Assembly (NCBI GenBank): GCA_041752115.1
Contig: JBGSHS010000179.1
Coordinates: 10,383-74,382, forward strand
From: JAJRVM01 sp041752115
Lineage (GTDB): Bacteria; Planctomycetota; Planctomycetia; Pirellulales; Pirellulaceae
DNA length: 64,000 bases
Direction of reading: 5' to 3'
The stretch's first letter is position 1, and the number at the start of each line of letters is the position of its first letter. This document shows, in pieces, positions 44,095 through 53,607 of the stretch. Position numbers and translations under genes: made by a program. The notes under the pieces were generated by a model. That model did no database searches. It saw only the letters and a program-made list of their open reading frames with translations, and had not been told where the DNA came from.

Positions 44095-46220
44095 GGAAGC
44101 GCGCCCCAGGGTTCGAGCTGCCGCAGTTGCTTGGCTTCCAGTGCGCGGTAGCAATCGGGAAGGTCGAAATGGGCCAGCACGTTGGGCAACAGCGTGGCCA
44201 GCGGCCAACGGTAGTGCTGTGATTCGGCGACGCAGGCATACGATTGCAGGGCATGTTGGAGCGTGACTTGAGTCACCTGATCGCTCATCAGCGCGGCAAA
44301 GGTTGCGGCCAGTGCGCCCCAACCGTTACCGATCAGATGGACGTCGCGGTAACCATGGGCGGCAAGAAACCGCAGCACTTGCAGCACATCCCAGGTCTTC
44401 TGTCCCAGGTAAGGCCGATCGAGCATCAAGCTGTGGATGGCGTAGAAGTAATCACAGCCGTAAGGATCGTCGAACGTGTTATCTCCACACGTATCGGGCA
44501 TCGACTCACCAATCCCGCGCACGTCACAAGTGAAGACCGGGCAAGTTGGTGCTTGCTCGACGATCTCGCGAAGGATCGTCTCACTCTTGAGTTCCGCAGC
44601 GCTCGATCGATGAGCCACGTAGAGCACGGCACGATCCCCTTCGCGCGGCGGCGGCGACTCCCACGATTCCTGGCGGAGCAGATAGACCAGAGCGAGAATT
44701 CCCGGCTCCGACTGCACGGCGTATGGACACACAAACGGCAGCGGATAGTCTTTGTCGCGATGTGGGCGGAGAATTCGGTACGCCGGCGGGCGAGGTTGTC
44801 CGCCGGACTCAGACAACTCGCGTGGAGTGATCTTCAATACTTCCTTGATCGATGCAAGGAGTGCGGCGTTGTCGAGCGTGGGGCGACGAGCAGCCAGTTG
44901 CTGCGATTTCTCGCGTGTGAAGTCGAACACGGTTCGTGTTCCCTCCAGCCGGGCGACTTGTCCCTGAGGGGTACACCAGAGCGTCTGCTCTTCTTCCAGC
45001 GTCAGTGCGGGCTCGGTGGCCCCCTGATCACTGCGGGTGAACTGGCCGAACCAGCCGTACATTGCCTCACGATTCTCTTGCGAAAAGCCATGTGTCGTGG
45101 GACCGGCGAACAGAGCGACATGGCCTTCGTGCTCCAGCAGCCGATAGAGGTGTTTCAGTCGGCTGTAAGCCTCACGGCTGCCGCGAATGTCGAAGAAGTC
45201 GCGTTGTTTGGCCAGAATGATCACCGGGTCGGGAGCTTGCGCAGCCAGGAAGTCGGCGTGATCGAGTCCGAGTGCCAACGACTTGGGTGGACATTGTTCG
45301 GTGTCGGCCGGCAGTTCGTTTTCCATGTTACGACGAAACGACGTAACAAAGCAACTGGGCGCCGCCATCGTCCACCGCGGCTCCACGCCGCACAGCCAGG
45401 TGGTCATGGTCCCGCCTCCCGAATTGCCTGTCACACCGATCTGCTGCGAGTCAACTTCGGGCCGTGTCAGCAGGTAATCGAGCGCGCGGATCCCATCCCA
45501 CGCTCGCCACGTCCCCAGAAACTCACCCACCAGAAACTGCTGGTTCCCGGCGTAAAGGTGTTCTCGCACGCCTACCCCAATCAGTGACTTCAAATCGTCA
45601 CCCACATACTGAAGTCGTTCGCCCTGCCCGATCGGATCGTAGATCAAGCAGACGTATCCCAGCCTGGCCAGACCTTGAGCGAACGACTGGTAGGCGGCTT
45701 CGCCCTTACCACTGACTGAATGGCCGCACGTTCCCACCACGCCTGGCCGTGGGAAATCAACGTGCGTCGGCAGATAGAGATTGGCCGTGACTGGAAATCC
45801 CGGCCGACTGTCGAAAATCACTTTCTCAATGCGATAAGCGTCGCGCTCCACGACTCCGGTAACGCGAGGATTGAGATCCGTGCGATCCGGGTCCGGTCCA
45901 AAACACTCACGAATCTTCTGGCGCACCTGAGCGACATAAGCTTCTGCATCCGCCTGGCTCTGAAGTACGCGATAGGCGTGCGCATTGCGCGCGATCGCCT
46001 TTCGCACCTGATGTACGAAATACTCCTGCACCATACGCGGAAATCCGTTGCGTGGCACGTCCGGCAAGGATGCCGCAACAGCCGGGGTCAACAACCTGTC
46101 CCACACCGGACCGGTGAGGGCCATGAGTGCCATCCCTCTGAATACCTGCCTGCGACTGAGTTCCACGGTACTCTCCAGGCTGTCGCTTCGCTGGTGCAGA
46201 TTACGATCGCGGTCCCTCAT
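44091..46220 (-). CDS. Tat-exported tandem alpha/beta-hydrolase protein, second domain degenerate
   Basis: A 709-residue protein. The twin-arginine signal is LSRRQVFRGMALMALTG (21-37). The first alpha/beta-hydrolase domain (about 120-395) has the elbow GNSGGG with Ser267, strand VTANLYLPTH and a late His in THGFSQEN, resembling acetylxylan-esterase-type enzymes. A second hydrolase-like domain (about 520-700; CDVRGIGESMPDTCGDNTF) has GNGWGA at 631-636, with Gly633 where Ser is expected, so it is probably non-catalytic. GAGGAGG seven bases upstream fixes ATG 46220. It lies 191 bases after the dehydratase gene, on the same strand. Confidence 0.85.
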   Translation of the reverse strand: MRDRDRNLHQRSDSLESTVELSRRQVFRGMALMALTGPVWDRLLTPAVAASLPDVPRNGFPRMVQEYFVHQVRKAIARNAHAYRVLQSQADAEAYVAQVRQKIRECFGPDPDRTDLNPRVTGVVERDAYRIEKVIFDSRPGFPVTANLYLPTHVDFPRPGVVGTCGHSVSGKGEAAYQSFAQGLARLGYVCLIYDPIGQGERLQYVGDDLKSLIGVGVREHLYAGNQQFLVGEFLGTWRAWDGIRALDYLLTRPEVDSQQIGVTGNSGGGTMTTWLCGVEPRWTMAAPSCFVTSFRRNMENELPADTEQCPPKSLALGLDHADFLAAQAPDPVIILAKQRDFFDIRGSREAYSRLKHLYRLLEHEGHVALFAGPTTHGFSQENREAMYGWFGQFTRSDQGATEPALTLEEEQTLWCTPQGQVARLEGTRTVFDFTREKSQQLAARRPTLDNAALLASIKEVLKITPRELSESGGQPRPPAYRILRPHRDKDYPLPFVCPYAVQSEPGILALVYLLRQESWESPPPREGDRAVLYVAHRSSAAELKSETILREIVEQAPTCPVFTCDVRGIGESMPDTCGDNTFDDPYGCDYFYAIHSLMLDRPYLGQKTWDVLQVLRFLAAHGYRDVHLIGNGWGALAATFAALMSDQVTQVTLQHALQSYACVAESQHYRWPLATLLPNVLAHFDLPDCYRALEAKQLRQLEPWGALP

Positions 46221-46411
46221 GGCATAACCTCCTCGGGCGAGAACTCTGGCAGGTTAGTGTCAATGGTTGGCACGTCTTGTCAACTGAGCTTGGATGCCCG
46301 TCCGCACGCGTCCCATGTTCTCTCGGTGATTCTCGATCGTCTGCTACGCCCGGCGCTGCAATCGGCAGGACGCCAGAAGCGTCACCACGCTCTGTCAAAG
46401 CGAGCGAGCAC

Positions 46412-47962
46412 TCACAGTGTCGGTCCGACGGTCCATGGTACAAACTCTTCGTCGCCGATCCCATGCAGTTCGCTCTTCGTCATCTGACCACTGGCCACCG
46501 CCAGGATCATCTCAAAGATCTCCCGCCCCACCTCCAGCACCGATTTTCCCGTCAGAATCGATCCCGCGTCGATGTCCATGTCATCTTCCATCCGCTGGAA
46601 CATCGGCGTATTAGTCGCGATCTTGATAGTTGGAGCGGGCTTGCATCCGAAGCAACTGCCGCGGCCTGTGGTGAACGCCACAATATTGGCCCCTCCGGCA
46701 ACCATCCCCGTCACACTCGCCGGATCGTAGCCGGGTGAGTCCATCACCACAAAACCAGGGGTCCTGACAGGCTCAGCATATTGCAGCACATCGATCAGGG
46801 CCGTGGAGCCCCCTTTGGCAATCGCTCCCAGCGATTTTTCTGCGATGGTCGTCAAACCGCCTTCCTTGTTGCCAACCGACGGGTTGTTGTCCAACTGCAC
46901 ACCAAACAGACCGGTGTACCATTTCCACCAGGCAATCCGCTCAATCAGCTTCTCGGCCACTTCCACCGAGCGGGCTCGCCGGGTGAGCAGGTGCTCCGCG
47001 CCGTAGATCTCGCTGGTCTCACTCAGGATGGCCGTGCCGCCGCAAGCCACGATCAGATCGGCCGCGGCCCCTAAGGCCGGATTCGCTGTGATGCCCGAAT
47101 ACCCGTCCGAGCCGCCACACTCGGTGGCCAACACAAGCTGACTGGCCGGAAGCGGCTCGCGGTGCGCTGCGTTAACCTGCGGCAACATCTCCCGCACTTT
47201 CGCCACACCCGCCTCCACCGTCTTGCGCGTGCCCCCCTGGTCCTGCATGGAAAACACCGCCGGTCCGAGACCGTTCGACTGCGTTCCCGCAATTTGGACC
47301 AACTGCTCCTGCTCGAGCAGGTATTTCATCTCAGCCTGTTCGCAACCTAAGCCCACCAACAGATATGCTCCAATATTCGGATGACGGGCAATGCCGGCCA
47401 ACACGCGGTTGAGCGACTTGTGCGCGCTGCCGCCAAACTGCAATCCACACCCCCCCTCGTGTGTAAAGGCCACCACACCGTCAACGTTGGGATAGTCCGC
47501 CAGGGTGGTGGCGTCGAAGCGGCGAGCAATGTACTTGCTGACCGACGCCGAACAGTTGACCGTCGAGATGACGGCAATGTAGTTGCGAGTTCCCGCCCGC
47601 TCGTCCGCTCGCCGGTAGCCCAGAAACGTGCGATCGGTAATCGCCACCGGAGTTGGCGGGACATGCTGAGCACTGGCATAGTCGCGTTCGAACTCGTGCA
47701 GCGCGAGATTGTGCGAGTGAACCCATTGCCCCTTAGCAATCGGCTGCGTCGCCTGGCCAATGATCTGTCCGTACTTGCGCACCGGCTCTCCCTGAGCAAT
47801 CGGGGCAACCGCCAATTTGTGCCCCAACGGCACTCGGTCAAGCAATTCCACCGTGCACTCGTCCATCCGAATCCGCTCCCCCGCCTCCAACGGGCGCGTC
47901 GCGACCGCAATGTTGTCGCTCGAACTGAGCTGAATGACTCCCGGACTGTCCTGACCTGACAT
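46412..47962 (-). CDS. uxaA: Altronate/galactarate dehydratase (UxaA/GarD family)
   Basis: A 516-residue cytoplasmic dehydratase. The N-terminal SAF domain (about 15-95, VATRPLEAGERI to GQWVHSHNLAL) is followed by the main UxaA domain. Conserved blocks are GYRRADERAGTRNYIAVIST, FTHEGGCGLQFGG, LATECGGSDGYSGITANPAL, LFGVQLDNNPSVGNKEGGLT and FTTGRGSCFGCKPAPTIKIA. Cys residues in the last block are candidate iron ligands. Known members dehydrate D-altronate to 2-keto-3-deoxygluconate (galacturonate pathway) or galactarate; the sequence alone does not separate the two. The start is ATG 47962 with AGGA upstream. It is upstream of the tandem hydrolase gene. Confidence 0.9.
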   Translation of the reverse strand: MSGQDSPGVIQLSSSDNIAVATRPLEAGERIRMDECTVELLDRVPLGHKLAVAPIAQGEPVRKYGQIIGQATQPIAKGQWVHSHNLALHEFERDYASAQHVPPTPVAITDRTFLGYRRADERAGTRNYIAVISTVNCSASVSKYIARRFDATTLADYPNVDGVVAFTHEGGCGLQFGGSAHKSLNRVLAGIARHPNIGAYLLVGLGCEQAEMKYLLEQEQLVQIAGTQSNGLGPAVFSMQDQGGTRKTVEAGVAKVREMLPQVNAAHREPLPASQLVLATECGGSDGYSGITANPALGAAADLIVACGGTAILSETSEIYGAEHLLTRRARSVEVAEKLIERIAWWKWYTGLFGVQLDNNPSVGNKEGGLTTIAEKSLGAIAKGGSTALIDVLQYAEPVRTPGFVVMDSPGYDPASVTGMVAGGANIVAFTTGRGSCFGCKPAPTIKIATNTPMFQRMEDDMDIDAGSILTGKSVLEVGREIFEMILAVASGQMTKSELHGIGDEEFVPWTVGPTL

Positions 47963-48316
47963 AGCCCATTCCTATCGTAAGCCGAAGCGCGGTCGACGCG
48001 TCTTCGGCAAGGTAAACGTTCATTTGACACCGACGATTCTACTCACCCCGCGTTTGCCACCGCAACCGCGCCGCAGCACCCGTAGCACGCCCGTAGCACG
48101 CACTTCAGTGCGTGATCTGCCTTGTCCAGAAGCGTTGTACCAGCCGCTCAGCGGTGCACAGGGCCGGTCGCGGGCTCAAGCCACGCGACGATCCTGGCAG
48201 AGGTAATCGGGGAGTGCTATAATCACCATGCCGCAGATGGTATTTCGGCAATCATCCCGGCCCGCTGCTTCGATTCTTGCTGACTCAGCCCCCCTTTCCA
48301 CTCGAGAGATTCGCCC
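47963..48316. other. Divergent intergenic region with palindromic repeat
   Basis: About 350 bases between uxaA and the repeat-protein gene. It holds the REP-like unit at 48084 and nothing else recognised. Confidence 0.4.
48084..48121. repeat. Palindromic repeat, right member of an inverted pair
   Basis: Contains GTAGCACGC twice, then ACGCACTTCAGTGCGT and GATCTGCC. Its complement closely matches the unit at 44059-44094, so the pair brackets the hydrolase and uxaA genes in opposite orientation. Confidence 0.8.
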
Positions 48317-50320
48317 GTGAACACTGTGATGTTGATGACGCTGATGATGTATACACAGAGTGGTCCCGCCACATCGGAGCCGTTGGTCATGTGGCCAGCG
48401 AACATCGGCAAGTACATACGGCAGAATGTCGGAGCGACCGATCGCGGACTCGGTTACTCCCGGCAGGAGATGTCGTACTTTCCCGGCCAGACGTATCGGT
48501 TGGGTTACGTGAGTCAGTTGTTTCAGAATGCCGAGACGATTCCGCAGACGACGAACGAACTGGCCGTGCGGATGGTCGCAGGCAGTTTTGAGAAGTCGAC
48601 CGCGGCGGCGCTTCGTCTTTTGGGAGCGAAGATCACACCCGCCGCGATCGACACGCAGTTGTCGGTCACCATCGAACCAGCCGACGCGTCGTCAAAGCAG
48701 GCATGGGAAGCGCTGCCGGGCGAAGTGCGCAGTGCCGTGGGAAATCTGGTGCGCGGGATCGTCACTGCGAAACCTCAGCTGGATCAGGCGTTCAACTGGG
48801 CGGAGATTGGCCGGCAGGCTGGCGACGCCGAGGTCCGCAATCTGGGATTGCGGCAAGTGTATCAGCATGCCGCAGGCGCTTGGCTCGGCGGCTGGTCCGG
48901 TTCTTCTGTCTCAGCTTTGAATTCGTTCAAGGCCACGCCACTGGGCAATGCCGGGGAAGCGGTACTTGCTGGTGTTCGTCTGGCGATCACGGAGCTGTTG
49001 GTTGCCAATCAGCAGGAGCAGATCGTTTCGTTTACTCTGTGTCGTCTCAAGACGCCGGTCGGAACGGTTGCCATTCTGGGACGTGGCGACAACGTTTATC
49101 AAGGAACCGACGCGATCGTGATCGACCTGGGTGGTAGCGATCGTTACACGGGTCGTCTGGCCGTGCCGGTATCGAAAGCCGCTCCGGTCGGACTTCTCAT
49201 CGATCTGGGCGGTAACGACACCTACGACGCGCGGCAAACGGCCGCGTCGATCGCCTGCGGCCTGTTTGGGATTGGAGCGTTGTTTGATCTGGGAGGGCAC
49301 GACAAGTACTATTGCGGCGATTCCGGATTAGGCTGTGGTTGGCATGGCATCGGCCTGCTGGTCGATACGGGGGGCAACGATCTCTACTCCGGGCATCAGT
49401 GGTGCCAGGGTGCGGCTCATGCCGGCGTAGGCATGCTGATCGATGAGGCTGGGAACGATCAGTATTTTTGTCAGCTGGAGTCACAGGGCCTCGGTGGGAC
49501 ATTGGGCATTGGTGCGTTGATCGACAAGAGCGGAAACGACCGGTATCACGCTTACGACAACGAGAACGGTCGGGCGATCACGTTTCCATCGTCGCAGACG
49601 AAATCGCACGAAGCTTCCCTGGTGCAAGGTTGCGGCTACGGGCGACGAGCCGACAATTCGGATGGGCGGAGCATGGCTGGTGGAGTCGGTGCCCTGATCG
49701 ATGGAGCCGGGGACGACACGTATTATGGCGGCGTCTTCAGCCAGGGGATTGGTTTCTGGTGGTCGTTGGGAATGCTGGTTGACATGGGGGGCAATGACAA
49801 GTACCGGGGAGTCTACTATGCACAAGGCGCCGCCGCTCACTTTGCCATTGGAGCGCATCTGGACCATGCGGGCAACGATCAGTACAACGACCGCAGCGTC
49901 CTTGGTCAGGTGTTGGGCGCAGCGCGGGACGGATCGGTAGGGGTGCTGTTGGATCGTCAAGGGGACGACTCCTATTACATCCCCAAGAAGTCGGCTGGTG
50001 GCGGCGATATGAATGCATTGGGTGTCTTCTGCGATGCGGCAGGTGACGACGCCTACATTCCCACAGGATCGTCGTATCTCGGTACCGCGTCATCCTCCAA
50101 TCCGCATGGCGAGTACTTCCGTCGCACGATGCCGACCGTGGGTGTGTTCGCCGATCTGGCGGGCAACGACACGTATCCCGCTCACGGTCCGGAGAAGAAC
50201 AACGCGCGGTGGCACCATCAGTCGGGTTCGCTCAGCTGGGGGTTCGGTTTGGACACCGCGCCGAAACCGCCGTCGCAGCCAGTGGCGGTCAAGCCTGGCC
50301 AAGAGTCGCAGCCTCAGTAG
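48317..50320 (+). CDS. Repeat protein with 12 D-x-x-G-x-D-x-Y units, unknown function
   Basis: A protein of up to 667 residues. The start is taken as GTG 48317, which gives a short hydrophobic leader, although an ATG lies 12 bases on. Residues about 25-255 are mainly helical and unrecognised. From about 265 to 640 there are 12 units with the core hydrophobic-D-x-x-G-x-D-x-Y, for example VIDLGGSDRYTG, LIDLGGNDTYDA, LVDTGGNDLYSG, LIDKSGNDRYHA and FADLAGNDTYPA. Units are spaced about 22-40 residues and often separated by QG...G.G. The Asp/Asn/Gly-rich turns suggest a calcium-binding beta-solenoid, but the unit differs from the RTX nonapeptide. No enzyme motif is seen. I do not recognise a named family. 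Confidence 0.8.
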   Translation: MNTVMLMTLMMYTQSGPATSEPLVMWPANIGKYIRQNVGATDRGLGYSRQEMSYFPGQTYRLGYVSQLFQNAETIPQTTNELAVRMVAGSFEKSTAAALRLLGAKITPAAIDTQLSVTIEPADASSKQAWEALPGEVRSAVGNLVRGIVTAKPQLDQAFNWAEIGRQAGDAEVRNLGLRQVYQHAAGAWLGGWSGSSVSALNSFKATPLGNAGEAVLAGVRLAITELLVANQQEQIVSFTLCRLKTPVGTVAILGRGDNVYQGTDAIVIDLGGSDRYTGRLAVPVSKAAPVGLLIDLGGNDTYDARQTAASIACGLFGIGALFDLGGHDKYYCGDSGLGCGWHGIGLLVDTGGNDLYSGHQWCQGAAHAGVGMLIDEAGNDQYFCQLESQGLGGTLGIGALIDKSGNDRYHAYDNENGRAITFPSSQTKSHEASLVQGCGYGRRADNSDGRSMAGGVGALIDGAGDDTYYGGVFSQGIGFWWSLGMLVDMGGNDKYRGVYYAQGAAAHFAIGAHLDHAGNDQYNDRSVLGQVLGAARDGSVGVLLDRQGDDSYYIPKKSAGGGDMNALGVFCDAAGDDAYIPTGSSYLGTASSSNPHGEYFRRTMPTVGVFADLAGNDTYPAHGPEKNNARWHHQSGSLSWGFGLDTAPKPPSQPVAVKPGQESQPQ

Positions 50321-50550
50321 TGGCGAGCGGCGACGGAAGCAGCAACGGAGGTGGCGGTGGGGGAAGTCGTCCCCAGTCGCCGCTTAGGACGCCGATGGCC
50401 CGGTCGCTGACGAACGGTTGCCGAGTGGTGCGCAGTAGTCAATGCGGCCTGGAGGATGGTAGACTACTCGCTGACCGAGGGCCCGATCCTGCGCGAGCAG
50501 TGTGAGCGGGGCCTGTCTGCCGGTAGACCATCAGACAACGGAGCAACGGT

Positions 50551-51288
50551 ATGTCTCACAGGACTGTGGTGTCAGGTGCGACACCGCGTCGGGTCGCCAT
50601 CGGCCTCGCACTGATCATCTGGGGCTTGTCATTGGCCGGAGGTTGCGGTCGGGAGCAGCCTTCCGGCAGCTCGCAAGTGACCTTCCCCAGCGTTCCCACT
50701 GCAGTGGGCTCGGCGGACGCTCACTCGACGGTCCCGGCGAGCGGCGCGGAAGCCGCATCGGATCCACAGGATTCGGTCGGATCTTCTGGCTCTGCCTTGT
50801 CGACCAAGCCAGCAGACCCGCAGGTCACCGCACAGCTCTGCGACGCCTGTTTTGGCGGCCATATTACGGAAGTGCGTGCTGCGCTGGAAAAAGGTGCCGA
50901 TGTCAATGGCCGCGATGACAGGGGCATGACACCGCTCATGCTGGCCGCTTACGATGGCCACGACGAAATCGCCCGATTGCTGCTGGAGCGTGGTGCGGAG
51001 ATCGACGCCGTCGATCAGGCGGGGCATACCGCGCTGATGATTGCCGCGGCCGGGCCTGGCAAAGAAACCGTTCAGCTCTTGTTGGTCAACAACGCCAAAG
51101 TCAACCTGGTCGATCGGGCTGAGGCCTATACGGCCTTGATGTATGCTGCAGCCGAGGGGCAGATCGAGAACGTCCGTTTGCTGCTGACGCACGGCGCGGA
51201 CGCCCGTCTGAAGGACGCGGATGGTGAAACGGCTGCCGATTTCGCGCGTCAGAAGGGCCACACGCAGATCGTCGAACTCCTGAAGTGA
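50551..51288 (+). CDS. Ankyrin-repeat protein, probable lipoprotein
   Basis: A 245-residue protein with a hydrophobic leader ending in LSLAGGC, a plausible lipobox (Cys about residue 32). A low-complexity Ser/Ala linker follows to about residue 90. Four to five ankyrin repeats then span about 95-245 (GMTPLMLAAYDGHDEIARLL, GHTALMIAA, AYTALMYAAAEGQIENVRLL, GETAADFARQKGHTQIVELL). Ankyrin repeats mediate protein contacts. It ends within a few bases of the possible earliest start of the ceramidase-like gene, so co-transcription is likely. Confidence 0.88.
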   Translation: MSHRTVVSGATPRRVAIGLALIIWGLSLAGGCGREQPSGSSQVTFPSVPTAVGSADAHSTVPASGAEAASDPQDSVGSSGSALSTKPADPQVTAQLCDACFGGHITEVRAALEKGADVNGRDDRGMTPLMLAAYDGHDEIARLLLERGAEIDAVDQAGHTALMIAAAGPGKETVQLLLVNNAKVNLVDRAEAYTALMYAAAEGQIENVRLLLTHGADARLKDADGETAADFARQKGHTQIVELLK

Positions 51289-51365
51289 AAAATTGCCCGC
51301 GAACTCGCCGCTGCCGGCGACTCTTCACCGATTCGGACATCCACGCACACACAAGAGACGATGGT

Positions 51366-52847
51366 ATGATCTCCTGCAATCAACTCCGCAATCAGCTGAG
51401 CATTCGTCACGGCAGTTCCTGGACCGCGCTGCTGGTTCTGGCAGGTCTCTGGTCCCTTTTGTGCAACCAGGTGTCGGGCGTCGACGAGTCTTCGCCACCG
51501 GACTTCCGCGCTGGCGCCTACGCCATCGACATCACGCCCACCCGCTTGCCGGTCATCGTCAATGGCGGCATGACGGAGCAGCGAACGTCGACCGTGACGG
51601 ACCCGTTGCACGCCCGCTGCCTGGTATTGGATGACGGTCGCACCAAGATTGCCTTTGCCGTGGTGGACAGTTGTGTCGTGCCTGGCGACCTGATGGACCG
51701 AGCGAAGGCGACCGTGCAGCAGCAGACGGGCATTCCGGTCGAGCATATCCTGATTGCCGCCACCCACTCCCATTCGACGCCATCAGTGTGCAGTTTGCTG
51801 GGAAGTGGCCAGAATGACGACTATGCCGAGTTTCTCTGTGAGCGCATCGCGGCGGGGATCCAGGCGGCTGACGACCGTCTGGTTCCAGCGCGGATCGGCT
51901 GGGGCATCGGACAGGATCCGCACAATGTCTTTTGCCGACGTTTTGTGATGAAGCCGGGGACGGCGGCAACTAATCCCTTTGGGGGCACTGCCAACGACGT
52001 CGCCCAAATGAATCCCGGTTACCAGAACCCAGATGCTCTGCGGCGCACTGGCCCAGTCGATCCCGCCGTCTCGGTGCTGTCCGTGCAGACGCGCGACGGT
52101 CGCCCGCTGGCCATCCTGGCGAATTACTCGACGCATTACGCGGGGGCGCCCGGTCTGTCGGCCGATTATTTCGGAGTTTTCGCGCGGCGGATCAGCGAAC
52201 TGATCGGCGCCGACACGCAGGATCCACCCTTTGTCGGTATCATGTCCAACGGAACCAGCGGCGATGCCAACTGCTGTGACTTCGTGAATCCACCGCGGAA
52301 ATTCGACTACCAGACGGTTGGCCGCGATACGGCTCAGGCGGCCTTCGAAGCCTACCAGAGGATCACCTACGTCGAGTGGGTTTCGCTCTCTGCGGCGCAA
52401 CGCGTGCTGACACTGGGGGTGCGCAAACCGAGCGAGCTGGAAGTACAACGGGCGCGCCAGGTACTGCAATCGATGGGGGATCGTCGCCCGGAATCGATTC
52501 CCGAAGTGTACGCGTATGAGACGGTCGTGCTCCGCGAGTGGCCTGAAACGCAGCCGGTCAAACTGCAGGCGCTGCGCATCGGATCGCTCGGGATTGCCGC
52601 CCTGCCGTGCGAGGTCTACGGCAGCACAGGGCTGGCGATCAAGCAGGACAGTCCCTTGCAGCCCACGTTCAACATGGAACTGGCCAACGGCTATAACGGG
52701 TATCTCCCGCCAGCCGATCAGTTCCCGCTGGGCGGCTACACCACCTGGCGTGCGCGGAGCAGTTATCTGGAGGTGGAGGCGGAAGCGAAGATCCGCGCAG
52801 CGGTGCTCGAGTTACTGCACGAGGTGGCCGTGGAGCCGCGGTCGTGA
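51366..52847 (+). CDS. Exported neutral/alkaline ceramidase-like hydrolase
   Basis: A 493-residue protein with a signal segment (WTALLVLAGLWSLLCNQVSG). Recognisable ceramidase-superfamily blocks are AGAYAIDITP, VTDPLHARCLVLDDG, IAATHSHSTPS (zinc His residues), LAILANYSTHYAGAP, GIMSNGTSGDANCCDF and the C-terminal ELANGYNGYLPPADQF. Classical members cleave the amide of ceramides, but planctomycetes hold many shorter homologues of unknown substrate. I use ATG 51366; an in-frame GTG at 51285 would overlap the ankyrin stop. It converges on phoU with only 33 bases between. Confidence 0.87.
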   Translation: MISCNQLRNQLSIRHGSSWTALLVLAGLWSLLCNQVSGVDESSPPDFRAGAYAIDITPTRLPVIVNGGMTEQRTSTVTDPLHARCLVLDDGRTKIAFAVVDSCVVPGDLMDRAKATVQQQTGIPVEHILIAATHSHSTPSVCSLLGSGQNDDYAEFLCERIAAGIQAADDRLVPARIGWGIGQDPHNVFCRRFVMKPGTAATNPFGGTANDVAQMNPGYQNPDALRRTGPVDPAVSVLSVQTRDGRPLAILANYSTHYAGAPGLSADYFGVFARRISELIGADTQDPPFVGIMSNGTSGDANCCDFVNPPRKFDYQTVGRDTAQAAFEAYQRITYVEWVSLSAAQRVLTLGVRKPSELEVQRARQVLQSMGDRRPESIPEVYAYETVVLREWPETQPVKLQALRIGSLGIAALPCEVYGSTGLAIKQDSPLQPTFNMELANGYNGYLPPADQFPLGGYTTWRARSSYLEVEAEAKIRAAVLELLHEVAVEPRS

Positions 52848-52880
52848 GATCGTGGACGAGTCCGATGACGGTCCGTATCC

Positions 52881-53561
52881 TCACCCGTTGCGTGTCGCGG
52901 CATCGAATTCCGACTGATGGCGGATGATCTGGCCGTCCACCATATAGACGACGTCTTCGGCAATGTTGGTTGCCAGATCGGCGACTCGTTCCAGATTGCG
53001 GCAGGCGGCGAGTAGCTTCAGCAGAAGCCCCACCTGGTCAGGACGCTTCTGAATCTCGCGTTCGACCCGCTCCCGAATCGCCCTCTTCATGCGGTTGATT
53101 TCCTCGTCACGAGCGCAGACGGCTCGGGCAAGTGCCGTGTTGAGGTGCATCAGGCAGTCGAGACTGTCGCGGACCATGCGCTGGGTCTTCTGCGAGATCT
53201 CGTCCAGATCGAACGGGAACTGGAATTCCGATTGACCGACCAGCGCCAGAGTCTTCTTGGCGATATTGACTGCCAGATCGCCGATGCGTTCGAGGTCATT
53301 GGTGATTTTGAGCACGGCGATCACGAATCGCAGGTCGCTGGCAACCGGCTGGTGCAGCGCCAGGATTTTCAGGCATTCCTCTTCGACTTCCACTTCGGCC
53401 TGGTCGATTTCCGAATCGCCTTGAATCACCAGCTCGGCCAGCTCCCGGTCACGCAGGTGGAGCGACTTGACCGCTTCATGCAGACGGGTCTCTACCAGGG
53501 CGCTGAGTGCCAGGAGTTTTCGTTTGATCTTCCCGATTTCGAGCTGCATATGTGCCGACAT
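52881..53561 (-). CDS. phoU: Phosphate signalling regulator PhoU
   Basis: A 226-residue cytoplasmic all-helical protein. It has two PhoU domains with the metal-binding motif E-x3-D in each (ALVETRLHEAVKSL region; LKITNDLERIGDLAVNIAKK; CRNLERVADLATNIAEDVVY). It transmits the state of the Pst transporter to PhoR and restrains phosphate uptake. It is the last gene of the pho/pst unit, 46 bases after pstB. The start is ATG 53561 with AAGGGA six bases upstream; the frame extends to 53669 without support. Confidence 0.96.
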   Translation of the reverse strand: MSAHMQLEIGKIKRKLLALSALVETRLHEAVKSLHLRDRELAELVIQGDSEIDQAEVEVEEECLKILALHQPVASDLRFVIAVLKITNDLERIGDLAVNIAKKTLALVGQSEFQFPFDLDEISQKTQRMVRDSLDCLMHLNTALARAVCARDEEINRMKRAIRERVEREIQKRPDQVGLLLKLLAACRNLERVADLATNIAEDVVYMVDGQIIRHQSEFDAATRNG

Positions 53562-53607
53562 CAAAGTCCCTTCATCCGGCCTCGTCTCCCCCAGCCGGCC
53601 TGCAACA

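Noticed and set aside
44244..45587. Plus-strand frame across the tandem hydrolase gene
   Set aside because: Antisense shadow of a gene with a strong ribosome site and a Tat signal.
48317..50320. RTX/hemolysin calcium-binding repeats
   Set aside because: The nonapeptide GGxGxDxLx is not present; the unit is longer and centred on D-x-x-G-x-D-x-Y.
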